43,242 nucleotides of DNA from Neptuniibacter caesariensis. Lineage in GTDB: Bacteria; Pseudomonadota; Gammaproteobacteria; Pseudomonadales; Balneatricaceae. The stretch's first letter is position 1. Each line of letters opens with the position of its first letter. The stretch covers positions 1,098,137-1,141,378 of the forward strand of contig NZ_CH724125.1 in the NCBI RefSeq assembly GCF_000153345.1. The letters are read 5' to 3'. Shown here piece by piece: positions 34,770-43,242 of the stretch. The notes under the pieces were generated by a model that was not told where the DNA came from, did no database searches, and was given only the letters and a program-made list of their open reading frames with translations. The position numbers were made by a program, and so were the translations under genes.

Positions 34770-35531
34770 ATGAGTGATATCAAAGCTGCAACGCTTGAAT
34801 ACGCAACCCGCCTGGGTGATGACTCTGTTGTTCTGGGTCACCGCATCTCTGAGTGGGTAAGCTACGGTCCTTTCCTGGAAGAAGACATCGCATACGGTAA
34901 CGTATCTTTGGACTACATCGGTCGTGCTCGTATGTTCTACACATACGCTGCTGAACTGGCTGCTGATGGTCGTGACGAAGACGATTTCGCATTTATGCGT
35001 AACGATCGTGAATACCGCAACCTGCTGTTGATGGAGATGCCAAAAGGCGACTTCGCATACTCTCAGGTTCGCCAGCTATTCGCAGACGTTTACTACACAG
35101 TTCTACTACCAGAATTGCTGCAGTCTAAAGACGAAACACTATCTGCTATTGCGGCAAAAGCGATCAAAGAAACTAAATACCACCTGCGCCGCAGCCGTGA
35201 CTGGGTTCTGCGTCTGGGTGACGGTACTGAAGAGAGCCACAAGCGCACTCAGAAAGCTGTCGACCAGCTGTGGGGCTACACGCACGAAATGTTCGATATG
35301 GACGAAACGGAGCAGCTACTGGCTGACGAAGGTATCGGCGTTGACGTTTCCAAGCTGCGTGATGCATGGCTGAAAATGGTAACGGACATCCTGACTGAAG
35401 CAACGATCACAGTACCGGAAGATAGCTGGGCTGTTCGTGGCGGCCGTACCGGTTACCACACAGAGAATCTGGGTCACATGCTGACTGAGATGCAGATCGT
35501 GCACCGCTCTAACCCAGGTTGTAAGTGGTAA
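34770..35531 (+). CDS. paaC: PaaC: epoxidase structural subunit
   Basis: This 253-residue ferritin-like helical protein is the non-catalytic partner of PaaA (LGHRISEWVSYGPFLEEDIAYGNVSLDYIGRARMFY, then KYHLRRSRDWVLRLGDGTEESHKR). It forms the A2C2 core of the phenylacetyl-CoA epoxidase. It ends 6 nt before paaD, in a tight cluster consistent with one mRNA. Confidence 0.95.
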   Translation: MSDIKAATLEYATRLGDDSVVLGHRISEWVSYGPFLEEDIAYGNVSLDYIGRARMFYTYAAELAADGRDEDDFAFMRNDREYRNLLLMEMPKGDFAYSQVRQLFADVYYTVLLPELLQSKDETLSAIAAKAIKETKYHLRRSRDWVLRLGDGTEESHKRTQKAVDQLWGYTHEMFDMDETEQLLADEGIGVDVSKLRDAWLKMVTDILTEATITVPEDSWAVRGGRTGYHTENLGHMLTEMQIVHRSNPGCKW

Positions 35532-35537
35532 GCCGAC

Positions 35538-36077
35538 ATGAATGAAATCTCACTGATGCCGGAAGAGCAGTACCAGCGCCTGCAGCAACGCAACGCTGAA
35601 GACGTAAAGGAACTATGGGATCTGCTCGACGAAGTTAAAGACCCCGAAGTACCGGTGCTGACGATTTGGGATCTGGGGATTCTGCGTGATATCGAACGTG
35701 AAGGTGACAGCGTGATTGTCACCATCACGCCGACCTACTCCGGTTGTCCGGCGATGGACAACATCAGCACAGACGTCACTCAGGTATTGAATGATGCTGG
35801 TTACGCTGATGTGAAGGTGAAAACCTCACTGTCGCCTGCCTGGAGTTCAGAATGGATGTCCCCTGAGGGCCGTCGCAAACTGCGTAACTATGGCATTGCG
35901 CCACCAGAAGACGCAGATCTTGATGAAGACGGTCTGACACCGGATGCCCACGCGCAGTGTCCACACTGTAGTTCCCGAAATACACGCCGGGTAAGTGAGT
36001 TTGGCTCTACAGCCTGTAAAGCACTGTTTCAGTGTAACGACTGTAACGAACCATTTGACTATTTTAAGAAAATCTAG
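35538..36077 (+). CDS. paaD: PaaD: MIP18-family Fe-S maturation factor of the epoxidase
   Basis: This 179-residue protein has an N-terminal MIP18/DUF59 domain (DEVKDPEVPVLTIWDLGILRD, conserved Cys70 in YSGCPAMD). A C-terminal zinc ribbon has Cys141/Cys144 (CPHC) and Cys166/Cys169 (CNDC). PaaD is not in the purified complex but is required in vivo, probably for cluster insertion into PaaE. It is a full-length PaaD with both domains. Confidence 0.93.
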   Translation: MNEISLMPEEQYQRLQQRNAEDVKELWDLLDEVKDPEVPVLTIWDLGILRDIEREGDSVIVTITPTYSGCPAMDNISTDVTQVLNDAGYADVKVKTSLSPAWSSEWMSPEGRRKLRNYGIAPPEDADLDEDGLTPDAHAQCPHCSSRNTRRVSEFGSTACKALFQCNDCNEPFDYFKKI

Positions 36078-36110
36078 GTTCAACCTGGGTTTTAAGATAA
36101 AGGTGAAGCA

Positions 36111-37211
36111 ATGTCTGACACCAATTTCTACACGCTAAAAATCGCTGAAGTGCAGCCGGAAACGGATACGGCAATCGCGGTTAGCTTTGCAGTTCCTGCT
36201 GAACTGCAAGACAAGTTTAACTTCATTCAGGGTCAGTTCCTGACCCTGCGTGCTGAGATCGATGGCGAAGATGTCCGTCGTTCTTACTCTATCTGCTCTG
36301 GCGTTAACGATGGCCACATGCGTGTGGGTATCAAGCGCGTTAAAGACGGTAAGTTCTCTAACTACGCGAACGATAACTTCAAGCCGGGTATGAGCGTTGA
36401 AGTAATGCCTCCTCAGGGTAGCTTCTTCACTGAAGTGAAAGCAGATCAGAAAAAGAACTACATGTGCATCGCTGCAGGTTCTGGTATCACACCAATGATC
36501 TCGATCATGAAGACTGTTCTGTCCACAGAGCCTGAGTCTAAAGTGACCCTGATTTACGGTAACCGTCGTAGCAACACCGTTATGTTCAAAGACGAACTGA
36601 ACTTCGTTAAGAACCGTTACCTGGATCGTTTCCAGTGGATCAACATCATGGACTATGAAGACCAGGGTGCTGACTTACTGAACGGTCGTATCGATAACGC
36701 AAAAGGTTACGCGCTGCAGAAATCCGGCCTGATCAACATCAAAGAAGTTGATGAAGCATTTATCTGTGGTCCTGAAGCGATGATGTCTGAAGTCTCTCGT
36801 GGTTTCCGTATGGAAGGCCTGACTGATGAGCACATCCACTACGAGCTGTTTGCAAGCTCTGCGACTGACTCTAAAGCGATGCTGGAAAAAGCCGCTGCAC
36901 GTAAAGAGCAGTTCGGCGAAGAGAAGATGTCTAAAGTTACCGTCATGGCTGATGGCCGTTCAGTTATGTTCGACCTGGCAACTGTGGGTGAGAACATTCT
37001 GGATGCAGGTATCGAGAACGGCATGGACCTGCCTTACTCCTGTAAAGGCGGCGTTTGCTCTACTTGTAAGTGTAAGCTGGTTAAAGGTGAAGTGGACATG
37101 GATATCTCCCACGGCCTTGAGCAGCACGAGATTGACGCAGGTTATGTTCTGAGCTGTCAGGCACACCCAATCTCTGACGAAGTTGTTCTGGACTTCGACG
37201 CACGCTCATAA
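36111..37211 (+). CDS. paaE: PaaE: epoxidase reductase (FAD, 2Fe-2S)
   Basis: This 366-residue ferredoxin-NADP reductase-type protein has a flavin-binding RRSYSICSG motif, an NAD(P) domain starting AAGSGITPMISIMK, and a C-terminal plant-type 2Fe-2S ferredoxin with Cys311, Cys316, Cys319 and Cys349. It feeds electrons from NADPH to PaaA. The gene is followed by two hairpins before paaZ. Confidence 0.95.
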   Translation: MSDTNFYTLKIAEVQPETDTAIAVSFAVPAELQDKFNFIQGQFLTLRAEIDGEDVRRSYSICSGVNDGHMRVGIKRVKDGKFSNYANDNFKPGMSVEVMPPQGSFFTEVKADQKKNYMCIAAGSGITPMISIMKTVLSTEPESKVTLIYGNRRSNTVMFKDELNFVKNRYLDRFQWINIMDYEDQGADLLNGRIDNAKGYALQKSGLINIKEVDEAFICGPEAMMSEVSRGFRMEGLTDEHIHYELFASSATDSKAMLEKAAARKEQFGEEKMSKVTVMADGRSVMFDLATVGENILDAGIENGMDLPYSCKGGVCSTCKCKLVKGEVDMDISHGLEQHEIDAGYVLSCQAHPISDEVVLDFDARS

Positions 37212-37217
37212 CGTGTT

Positions 37218-37288
37218 TCCGGGCAGTTAAACTGCCCGGATCTTTCTCTGATCCTGAGCTTTAATCGCTTGTTTCTGTCGCGATTAAA
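37218..37288 (+). terminator. Two tandem hairpins between paaE and paaZ
   Basis: TCCGGGCAG/CTGCCCGGA (37218-37240, loop TTAAA), followed by TCTTTCTCT, can act as a partial terminator. TTTAATCGC/GCGATTAAA (37260-37288) follows it. Together they would lower paaZ transcript relative to paaABCDE or protect the upstream 3' end. Confidence 0.55.
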
Positions 37289-37314
37289 AAGAATCATTTG
37301 AGGTTATCAACCTG

Positions 37315-39360
37315 ATGAAACTACAAAGTTATATCAACGGCCAGTGGGTCGAAGGTACTGACGCAGGTACTGAAGTATTTAACGCGATTAACGGCGAATC
37401 TGTCTGTACTGTTAGCTCTACAGGTGTCGACTTTAACGATGCGGTTCGTTTCGCTCGTGAAAAAGGCGGCCCTGCCCTGCGTAAAATGACATTCCATGAG
37501 CGTGCTAATGCTTTGAAAGCATTGGGTAAGCACCTGATGGAGAAGAAAGAAGATTTCTACCGCGTATCTGCCTGGACAGGTGCAACACGTGCGGATAGCT
37601 GGATCGATATTGAAGGTGGCGTAAGCACCATGTTCACCTACTCCAGCCTGGTTCGTCGTGAACTACCAAACGAAACGTTCTTGGTTGAAGATGACGCACA
37701 GATTCTGTCCCGTGAAGGTACCTTTATTGGTCGTCATATCCTGACACCAAAAGAAGGTGTAGCGGTTCATATCAACGCATTCAACTTCCCTTGCTGGGGT
37801 ATGCTTGAGAAGATCGCTCCAAGCCTGGCTGCGGGTATGCCGGTTATCGTTAAACCCGCAACAGCCTCTTCATACCTGACAGAAGTGATGGTTAAAGAGA
37901 TCATCGCATCTGGCATTCTGCCAGAAGGTTCTATCCAGTTGATCTGTGGTGGCGTTGGCAACTTGCTTGATCTGCTAAACGAGCAGGATGTTGTGACTTT
38001 CACAGGTTCTGCATCAACGGGCCAGAAACTTCGTACGCATCCAAACATCGTTGCAAACTCAATTCCATTCACTATGGAAGCCGACTCGCTGAACTGTGCG
38101 ATTCTGGGTGCAACGGTTGAGCCAGGTTCTCCTGAGTTTGACCTGTACGTGAAAGAAGTCGCGCGCGAGATGACCGTTAAAGCCGGTCAGAAGTGTACTG
38201 CCATTCGTCGTGCCATTATCCCACGTAACCGTGTTGATGCGGTGACTGAAGCTCTGAAAGCTCGCCTGAGCAAAACCGTGATAGGTGACCCTTCTGTGGA
38301 AGGTGTTCGCATGGGTGCTCTGGTAGGTCGTAGCCAGGTAGCAGACGTATGGGACAAAGTGGAACAGCTGAAACAGAGCTGTGAACTGGTTCACGGTGGC
38401 AGCGAAGATTTTGAGATTGTGGGTGGTAACCTGGAAACAGGTGCATTCTTCCCAACAACACTGCTGTACTCTGACAAGCCGATGGAAACAGACGTACCCC
38501 ATGGTGTTGAAGCCTTTGGTCCTGTTTCTACCCTGATGGCCTACGACGATATCGATCAGGCGATCGCGATCGCTAAGCTGGGTAAAGGTTCGCTGGCGGG
38601 TTCTATCGTAACCGCTGACAACCTGGAAGCACGTGAGCTGGTATTGGGTTGCGCCTCTTACCACGGTCGTCTGCATATCCTGAACGAAGCTTGTGCTAAA
38701 GAATCTACAGGCCACGGCTCCCCGCTACCAACATTGGTACACGGTGGTCCAGGTCGTGCCGGTGGTGGTGAAGAGCTGGGTGGACTGCGTGCCGTTAAGC
38801 ATTACATGCAACGTACAGCAATTCAGGGTAACCCAACAACGCTGACTGCAATCACTAACGAGTTCAACCCAGGTTCTGAACAGATTAAAGATGATGTGCA
38901 TCCGTTCCGTAAGTACTTTGAAGATGTACAGATCGGTGAAACACTGATCACACATCGTCGTACAGTGACAGAAGCAGATATCGTCAACTTCGGTTGCCTG
39001 TCCGGTGATCACTTCTACGCTCACTTTGATGAGATTGCTGCCAAAGATTCTCTGTTCGGTAAGCGAGTAGCTCACGGTTATTTCGTTCTATCGGCGGCTG
39101 CGGGTATGTTCGTAGAACCTTCTCCAGGTCCGGTTCAGCTGAACTACGGTCTGGAAAACCTGCGTTTCATCGAGCCAGTGGGTATCGGCGACACTATTCA
39201 GGTACGCCTGACCTGTAAGCGTAAGATCAAGAAAGATCGTCGCAACCCTGAAGATGAGCCTAATGGCGTAATCGTTTGGGATGTTGAAGTGATCAATCAG
39301 GATAATACCCCTGTAGCGGTATACAACATCCTGACCATGGTTGTGCGCAGAGAAGACTAG
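37315..39360 (+). CDS. paaZ: PaaZ: oxepin-CoA hydrolase / semialdehyde dehydrogenase
   Basis: This is a 681-residue fusion. The N-terminal ALDH domain (about 1-520) has Glu255 (TMEADS) and nucleophile Cys294 (GQKCTAI). The C-terminal MaoC-type R-hydratase (about 535-681) has Asp565 and His570 ([11 protein letters not shown]). These positions track the E. coli enzyme closely. The hydratase opens the oxepin-CoA ring and the ALDH oxidises the reactive semialdehyde before it cyclises. It is the last gene of the paa operon, with a classic terminator 48 nt after the stop. Confidence 0.96.
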   Translation: MKLQSYINGQWVEGTDAGTEVFNAINGESVCTVSSTGVDFNDAVRFAREKGGPALRKMTFHERANALKALGKHLMEKKEDFYRVSAWTGATRADSWIDIEGGVSTMFTYSSLVRRELPNETFLVEDDAQILSREGTFIGRHILTPKEGVAVHINAFNFPCWGMLEKIAPSLAAGMPVIVKPATASSYLTEVMVKEIIASGILPEGSIQLICGGVGNLLDLLNEQDVVTFTGSASTGQKLRTHPNIVANSIPFTMEADSLNCAILGATVEPGSPEFDLYVKEVAREMTVKAGQKCTAIRRAIIPRNRVDAVTEALKARLSKTVIGDPSVEGVRMGALVGRSQVADVWDKVEQLKQSCELVHGGSEDFEIVGGNLETGAFFPTTLLYSDKPMETDVPHGVEAFGPVSTLMAYDDIDQAIAIAKLGKGSLAGSIVTADNLEARELVLGCASYHGRLHILNEACAKESTGHGSPLPTLVHGGPGRAGGGEELGGLRAVKHYMQRTAIQGNPTTLTAITNEFNPGSEQIKDDVHPFRKYFEDVQIGETLITHRRTVTEADIVNFGCLSGDHFYAHFDEIAAKDSLFGKRVAHGYFVLSAAAGMFVEPSPGPVQLNYGLENLRFIEPVGIGDTIQVRLTCKRKIKKDRRNPEDEPNGVIVWDVEVINQDNTPVAVYNILTMVVRRED

Positions 39361-39408
39361 GTCCTTTTTTTAAGGGTCCCTATGCCCTTATCTCTTCTCT
39401 CTACCTTA

Positions 39409-39436
39409 AGCCCTGACTATGTCGGGGCTTTTTTTT
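39409..39436 (+). terminator. Intrinsic terminator of the paa operon
   Basis: AGCCCTGAC/GTCGGGGCT pair around TAT with one mismatch, followed directly by a run of eight T. This is a textbook intrinsic terminator. Confidence 0.9.
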
Positions 39437-39900
39437 GCATTTTGCCCGTCTAAATGTGCAAAGATCGCCTTAAGTCATTCCTTTTCCCTACCGAACTGCT
39501 ATATTCGACACTAGATATTAGTAATATATTAAGGAATCTGCGAATAAGTCTCATGCTTTCTCAGTGGACTATAGAACGGCTATGTGCGCGAAAGTCAGTG
39601 CAGTGGAATGTCTAGACCTTTTCAAACTGACTGACAAAGCAGATAGCCGTTATACAGCCCACCCTGCGGGGCTTGCAGAGCAAGTGAATCGCTTTGTTAA
39701 TAATTTTCGCCAGGCAACCAGCATGACTGTAATTATTGCCGCGCGCTTCATTTGCTCTGTAAGCCTGAGTCGCATAGGACTTGTTCGCAGGTTCCTGACT
39801 AGTTTAGCCCTATTCATTAGGTGGAATTACATGCCCAAGGCTTGCAGATCACTAATGAAGCCGGGAGAATATCCGCTACGTTCCAATAAAGATAAAGAAT
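39437..39900. other. Gap between paaZ terminator and hpaR
   Basis: The stretch is 464 bp. It holds a degenerate relative of the TTAACATATTAAG motif at 39521-39533 (GTAATATATTAAG). It also holds a 114-codon GTG-start reading frame at 39564-39908 that lacks a ribosome-binding site and any recognisable fold. I see no RNA gene. Confidence 0.45.
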
Positions 39901-40323
39901 ATGCGTAAGTTTGAAGACTCTCTGCCACTACAATTGCTAAAAGCACGCGAAGCAACCATGTTGTTCTTCCGTCCTTTACTCCATGAAAATTCCCTGACAG
40001 AACAGCAGTGGCGTGTACTACGTGCGCTCTATGCGTATAAAGAAATGGAGTCGAAAGAGCTGGCTAATCGTTGCTGCCTGCTAAGCCCAAGCCTTACTGG
40101 TATTCTGAAACGCCTGGAACAACAGGGCTATGTACAACGCCGTAAGTCTGAAGAGGACCAACGCCGCACTATTATCAGCCTGACCGATCAGGCCAACGAG
40201 TTGTTCCAGAAGCTCAGCCCTGAAGTTGAAGCGCGTTATAAGACTTTTACTGATCGCTATGATGAGAAAAAACTGAAAATGCTTATGGAGATGCTCAAAG
40301 AGCTTTCCGAACTAGAGCCTTAA
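39901..40323 (+). CDS. hpaR: HpaR: MarR-family repressor
   Basis: This 140-residue MarR protein closely resembles the homoprotocatechuate repressor HpaR in its opening (LPLQLLKAREATMLFFRPLLHENSLTEQQWRVLRAL) and recognition helix region (CCLLSPSLTGILKRLEQQGYVQRRKSEEDQRRTIISLT). HpaR-type repressors respond to hydroxyphenylacetate-type ligands. It precedes hpaD on the same strand by 257 bp containing a predicted promoter overlapped by a palindromic site. That makes it the best candidate to bind that site. Its own ribosome-binding site is weak. Confidence 0.85.
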   Translation: MRKFEDSLPLQLLKAREATMLFFRPLLHENSLTEQQWRVLRALYAYKEMESKELANRCCLLSPSLTGILKRLEQQGYVQRRKSEEDQRRTIISLTDQANELFQKLSPEVEARYKTFTDRYDEKKLKMLMEMLKELSELEP

Positions 40324-40338
40324 AACAAGCTTTAAAGC

Positions 40339-40368
40339 TAGCCGCTGTCTCCAGACAGATAGCGGCTA
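40339..40368 (+). terminator. Hairpin after hpaR
   Basis: TAGCCGCT and AGCGGCTA form a perfect 8-bp stem, with an inner GTCT/AGAC stem, 15 nt after the hpaR stop. No T-run follows, so termination may be partial. Confidence 0.5.
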
Positions 40369-40456
40369 CAATCCCTTCCAGCTACTCAGCTCTTTTTAGT
40401 CTCGCCAAGGCTGATCTCAATCAATATAAATAGTTAGCCCATTGACAATAGATAAC

Positions 40457-40485
40457 ATGACAACTATCTTTAGTTGAAATATAAT
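40457..40485 (+). promoter_or_regulatory. Predicted hpaD promoter
   Basis: ATGACA (40457-40462, one mismatch to consensus) and a perfect TATAAT (40480-40485) are spaced 17 bp. The start site would fall near 40492, inside the TTAACATATTAAG palindrome. A second weaker pair, TTGACA/TATCTT, lies at 40442-40470. Confidence 0.65.
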
Positions 40486-40497
40486 TAACATATTAAG
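40485..40497. promoter_or_regulatory. TTAACATATTAAG operator-like motif, copy 3 (hpaD promoter)
   Basis: This is identical over 13 bp to copies at 18226 and 27163. Here it directly abuts the -10 box and covers the predicted transcription start, the ideal place for a repressor. Confidence 0.65.
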
Positions 40498-40580
40498 TTA
40501 ATTCACTAACTAATCAGCATCTCTTTGACTGTCCCCCAAAGAGCGCTGCTGTTAGAAAAATAAAAGTTGAGAGGTTTACG

Positions 40581-41432
40581 ATGGGAGAGATTGTTCTCGC
40601 TGCTAAAGTAACTCATGTCCCAACCATGCTGCTTTCTGAACAGCCTGGTAAGCTAGAAGGCTGCCGTCAGCAGGCTATCGACGGACATAAAGAGATTGCG
40701 CGCCGCGCACGCGAAGCTGGTGCAGATACTGTTGTTGTTATTGATACACACTGGCTGGTTAACGCGGGCTATCATGTAAACTCTAATGCACACTTCAAAG
40801 GCTCTTTCACTAGCCACGAGTTTCCGCATTTCATCCAGAACATGGAATACGAGTACTCAGGTAACCCTGCTTTGGGTGATCTGATCGCTGAAAAAGCGAC
40901 TGAGAAAGGCGTTTTCACACTGTCTCACCAGGTTGAAACCCTGTCTCTGGAATACGGTACGCTGGTACCTATGCGTTACATGAACCCGGAAGGTGATCTG
41001 AAAGTCGTTTCTGTTGCGGGTTGGTGTACAGTTCACAGCATCGAATCTTCTCGTAAGCTGGGTGAAGCGATTCGTGAAGCGATCGAAGCTAGCGATAGCA
41101 AAGTAATGTTACTGGCTTCCGGTTCCCTGTCTCACCGCATCTGGGACAACGATGATTACGAAGCTAACAATGGTACGTTCACGATCTCCAAAGAGTTCAA
41201 CCGTCAGGTAGACCTGCGCGTTCTGGACCTATGGCAGCAGGGTGAAATCGATACTTTCCTGAAAATGCTACCAGACTACTCTGAGTGCTGTTCAGGTGAA
41301 GGTGGTATGCACGATACTGCTATGCTGTTTGGTGCACTGGGTTGGGATCAATACCAGGGTAAAGGCGAGATCATTGGTGAATACTTCCCAAGCTCAGGTA
41401 CAGGCCAAGTCAACGTAGTATTCAGCCTGTAA
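40581..41432 (+). CDS. hpaD: HpaD: 3,4-dihydroxyphenylacetate 2,3-dioxygenase
   Basis: This is a 283-residue class III extradiol dioxygenase. The opening (AAKVTHVPTMLLSEQPGKLEGCRQQAIDGHKEI), VIDTHWLVNAGYH, LEYGTLVPMRYMN and LASGSLSHRIWD match the enterobacterial HpaD family, including histidines for Fe(II). It cleaves the homoprotocatechuate ring. The rest of the hpa meta pathway is absent from the window, so the product must be handled by genes elsewhere, or the enzyme works on another catechol. A good GAGAGG ribosome-binding site precedes the ATG. Confidence 0.92.
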   Translation: MGEIVLAAKVTHVPTMLLSEQPGKLEGCRQQAIDGHKEIARRAREAGADTVVVIDTHWLVNAGYHVNSNAHFKGSFTSHEFPHFIQNMEYEYSGNPALGDLIAEKATEKGVFTLSHQVETLSLEYGTLVPMRYMNPEGDLKVVSVAGWCTVHSIESSRKLGEAIREAIEASDSKVMLLASGSLSHRIWDNDDYEANNGTFTISKEFNRQVDLRVLDLWQQGEIDTFLKMLPDYSECCSGEGGMHDTAMLFGALGWDQYQGKGEIIGEYFPSSGTGQVNVVFSL

Positions 41433-41461
41433 GCACTCGCTGTAAAAGTTAAAGTCGAACC

Positions 41462-41496
41462 AAAGGGCGCCTTCCAATCTGGCGCCCTTTTATTTT
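41462..41496 (+). terminator. Intrinsic terminator after hpaD
   Basis: AAAGGGCGCC/GGCGCCCTTT is a perfect 10-bp stem with a 9-nt loop and a T-rich tail. It lies just 21 nt before the next start codon, so the following gene would depend on read-through or a promoter within the hairpin region. Confidence 0.85.
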
Positions 41497-41516
41497 CTAC
41501 AAAGGATAGGCAGAAC

Positions 41517-41942
41517 ATGCTGGTAAATGACAGTTCACTCGGCTGGGAAACCGCTAACTCAATCGCTAAAGCGGCCTGCCAATATGCTGCAGATAATAAT
41601 CTGCGTATCTGCACCTGGGTATTGGACCGCCACGGCAACCCGCTGGCAATGCAGCGCATTAACAATGCTCCCATGCCTTCAACAGAGATCGCTCGCGGCA
41701 AAGCTTATACTGCGGTGAGCTTCGGCTTTGGTACGCATCTTTGGCAGGAACGCCTGGCGACAAAGCCCCACCTGCTAGCCGGCTTAAATGTTCAGGAAGG
41801 CGTCGTGATGTTTGGCGGCGGTCTGCCGATAAAACATGAAGGTGTGATTGTTGGCGCTATCGGTGTTTCTGGAGCCAGCGAAGCACAGGATCAGGAATGT
41901 GCTGAAGCGGGTATTGCCGCCATTACTCAGCTCAGCAACTAG
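41517..41942 (+). CDS. GlcG/HbpS-family small protein
   Basis: This 141-residue protein is of the DUF336 fold (N-terminal helix with AKAACQYAADNNLRICTWVLDRHGNPLAMQRI, then FGGGLPIKHEGVIVGAIGVSGAS). Members bind heme or cobalamin-like ligands or sit beside catabolic operons without known catalysis. It has AAAGGA about 10 nt upstream of the ATG and no signal peptide. It lies between hpaD and an efflux gene, 29 nt before the latter, suggesting a small operon. The function here is unknown. Confidence 0.85.
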   Translation: MLVNDSSLGWETANSIAKAACQYAADNNLRICTWVLDRHGNPLAMQRINNAPMPSTEIARGKAYTAVSFGFGTHLWQERLATKPHLLAGLNVQEGVVMFGGGLPIKHEGVIVGAIGVSGASEAQDQECAEAGIAAITQLSN

Positions 41943-41971
41943 TACAACCTTGCAGGAAGTTTACGTTCAGA

Positions 41972-43147
41972 ATGGATCAGCACAAGCCGCTACCCCCAAT
42001 CGCTTATTTCACCGTCATGTCGATGGTGAGCCCGATTGCCCTCAACATTCTGCTACCCGCACTGCCCGATGTTGCCGAGAACTTAGGGGTCACCACCAGT
42101 GAAGTTCAGCTTAGCCTGACGCTTTACTTGTTCTCGTTAGCGATCGGACAGCTGATCTGTGGTCCACTCGCTGATCGGTTTGGGCGCCGCCCCATTTTGC
42201 TCACAGGTATCGCTTTGCATTTTATCGGTTGTTTACTGGGTGCATATGCTGATGACCTAAATTCTCTGCTTGCGGCCAGAGTACTTCAGGCGCTCGGCGG
42301 CTGTACGGGCATGGTACTCGCGCGAACTATTATGCTGGATCGGTACACCCGTGATCAGGCGGCGGGAAAAATCGGCTACATTACTTTGTCTATCGCCCTA
42401 TCTCAGGCGATTGCTCCCACACTGGGAGGGCATATTAACCTGCAGTTTGGCTGGCAGTATCTGTTCCACTTCTCGCTGCTACTTAGCACGGTTTCCTGGT
42501 TGATCGTTATGTTTATGATCCCGGAAACGGCAAAGGAGAAAACCGATAGTCTGCGTATTACCCGGGTACTATCACAATATTGGCAGGTACTTAAAGCACC
42601 TAACTACCTGGGTTATGCACTCTCTACGACCTTCATTGCCTGTGCCTTTTACCTGTTTATCGGCTCTGCACCCTATATCGTAGATAGTGAGATGGGAGGT
42701 ACATCAGCGGACTTCGGTAACTGGTTTCTAATAGTTTCGCTGGGGTTCATGCTGGGCAGCTTTACCGCTGCAAAGATCTCCGCCCGACTTGGCATCCAGC
42801 GGATGATTATTCTTGGTCATTCCCTTTCCACCCTGGCAGCGGTCACAATGCTGCTATGCATTCTGAGCTTCGGGCTCCACTACTTTACCCTGTTTATACC
42901 TATGGCCCTGTTTACCCTTGGCCGTGGCTTCAGCCAGCCGAGCGGACAATCGGCGGGGATTAGTTGCAGTCAAGGTTCACCAAGTACAGCTTCGGGACTC
43001 ATGGGGTTTATCCAGTTATTAACAGGTGCGGTGATTGCACAAGTGACACCCTTCATACTTGCAGCAGGCTCTGTTTGGATTATCGTCACGCTTCTACTCT
43101 GCCCTCTTCTGGCATTTGTCGCATTCTACACGACCCGAAGCGCCTAG
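41972..43147 (+). CDS. Bcr/CflA-type MFS efflux transporter
   Basis: This is a 391-residue, 12-helix major facilitator. The loop 2-3 motif GPLADRFGRRPILLTG and motif C-like region at helix 5 (LSIALSQAIAPTLGGHI) are characteristic of the Bcr/CflA drug-H+ antiporter family. A short N-terminus precedes helix 1 (YFTVMSMVSPIALNILLPALPDVA). It probably exports an amphipathic or aromatic compound; the substrate cannot be read from sequence. It is followed by a strong hairpin at the window edge. Confidence 0.88.
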   Translation: MDQHKPLPPIAYFTVMSMVSPIALNILLPALPDVAENLGVTTSEVQLSLTLYLFSLAIGQLICGPLADRFGRRPILLTGIALHFIGCLLGAYADDLNSLLAARVLQALGGCTGMVLARTIMLDRYTRDQAAGKIGYITLSIALSQAIAPTLGGHINLQFGWQYLFHFSLLLSTVSWLIVMFMIPETAKEKTDSLRITRVLSQYWQVLKAPNYLGYALSTTFIACAFYLFIGSAPYIVDSEMGGTSADFGNWFLIVSLGFMLGSFTAAKISARLGIQRMIILGHSLSTLAAVTMLLCILSFGLHYFTLFIPMALFTLGRGFSQPSGQSAGISCSQGSPSTASGLMGFIQLLTGAVIAQVTPFILAAGSVWIIVTLLLCPLLAFVAFYTTRSA

Positions 43148-43200
43148 TTTTGGATGGTTAAAAATCCATAGCTCCAATAAAAAATGCCGCGCTAGATGCG

Positions 43201-43233
43201 AAATGCTGTTCACTCAAGAAGAGAACAGCATTT
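43201..43233 (+). terminator. Terminator at the right edge
   Basis: AAATGCTGTTC (43201-43211) and GAACAGCATTT (43223-43233) are perfect 11-bp arms around an 11-nt loop, followed by ATCTTTGTT. The A and T flanks suggest it can serve both strands. Confidence 0.75.
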
Positions 43234-43242
43234 ATCTTTGTT

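Noticed and set aside
38059-38715. 218-codon frame on the minus strand
   Set aside because: It is antisense within paaZ.
39564-39908. 114-codon open frame with GTG start before hpaR
   Set aside because: No ribosome-binding site, low-complexity mixed sequence with no recognisable fold, and it overlaps the hpaR start. It is more likely regulatory DNA.
1-43242. CRISPR arrays, tRNA or rRNA genes, prophage
   Set aside because: I saw no regularly spaced repeats, no cloverleaf-like tRNA ends, no rRNA sequence and no phage structural genes anywhere in the window.

Overview
The window looks like a chromosomal segment of a marine, aerobic gammaproteobacterium, probably of the Oceanospirillales type. 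That placement rests on gene content and protein style only. The main theme is aerobic use of aromatic amines and phenylacetate.

Layout. (1) 48-1340 encodes an outer-membrane porin and 1591-2190 a small unknown membrane protein. (2) 2359-10829, on the minus strand, is a complete quinohemoprotein amine dehydrogenase (QHNDH) operon in the order qhpA-D-C-B-F-E-G. It encodes the diheme alpha, beta-propeller beta and cofactor-bearing gamma subunits, plus the radical SAM maturase, ABC transporter, subtilisin-like protease and flavin monooxygenase that build the cysteine tryptophylquinone (CTQ) cofactor. (3) 11124-18187, divergent, encodes a TorR-like response regulator and a 2109-residue sensor kinase. 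The sensor combines a Ser/Thr-kinase-like domain, an AAA/NTPase, GAF, PAS, histidine kinase, receiver and Hpt domains. (4) 18368-19291 is paaX. (5) About 19300-24370 is an accessory insert. It has four minus-strand genes (reverse transcriptase, unknown, 3-TM/TPR protein, unknown membrane protein) separated by sequences that look like integron attC sites. No integrase gene is present, but a LexA-type SOS box lies upstream of the array. (6) 24369-26680 holds paaY and paaN. (7) 27194-39360 is one long paa operon, paaFGHIJK-ABCDE-Z. (8) 39901-43147 holds hpaR, hpaD, a GlcG/HbpS-family gene and a Bcr/CflA-type efflux pump.

How it fits together. QHNDH oxidises primary amines such as phenethylamine in the periplasm to aldehydes. 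After oxidation to phenylacetate, PaaK makes phenylacetyl-CoA, PaaABCE epoxidises the ring, PaaG isomerises it, PaaZ opens and oxidises it, and PaaF/H/J beta-oxidise it to acetyl-CoA and succinyl-CoA. Two shared DNA motifs suggest the regulatory wiring. A tandem 10-bp repeat lies upstream of both the porin and qhpA and resembles the decamer repeats bound by TorR. An identical 13-bp near-palindrome, TTAACATATTAAG, lies upstream of paaX, the paaF operon and hpaD.

The most novel-looking parts are the integrase-less cassette array carrying a reverse transcriptase (a candidate phage-defence biobank inside a catabolic locus) and the giant sensor, whose kinase-like domain has lost its catalytic aspartate. 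All calls come from reading the sequence; no database search was run.
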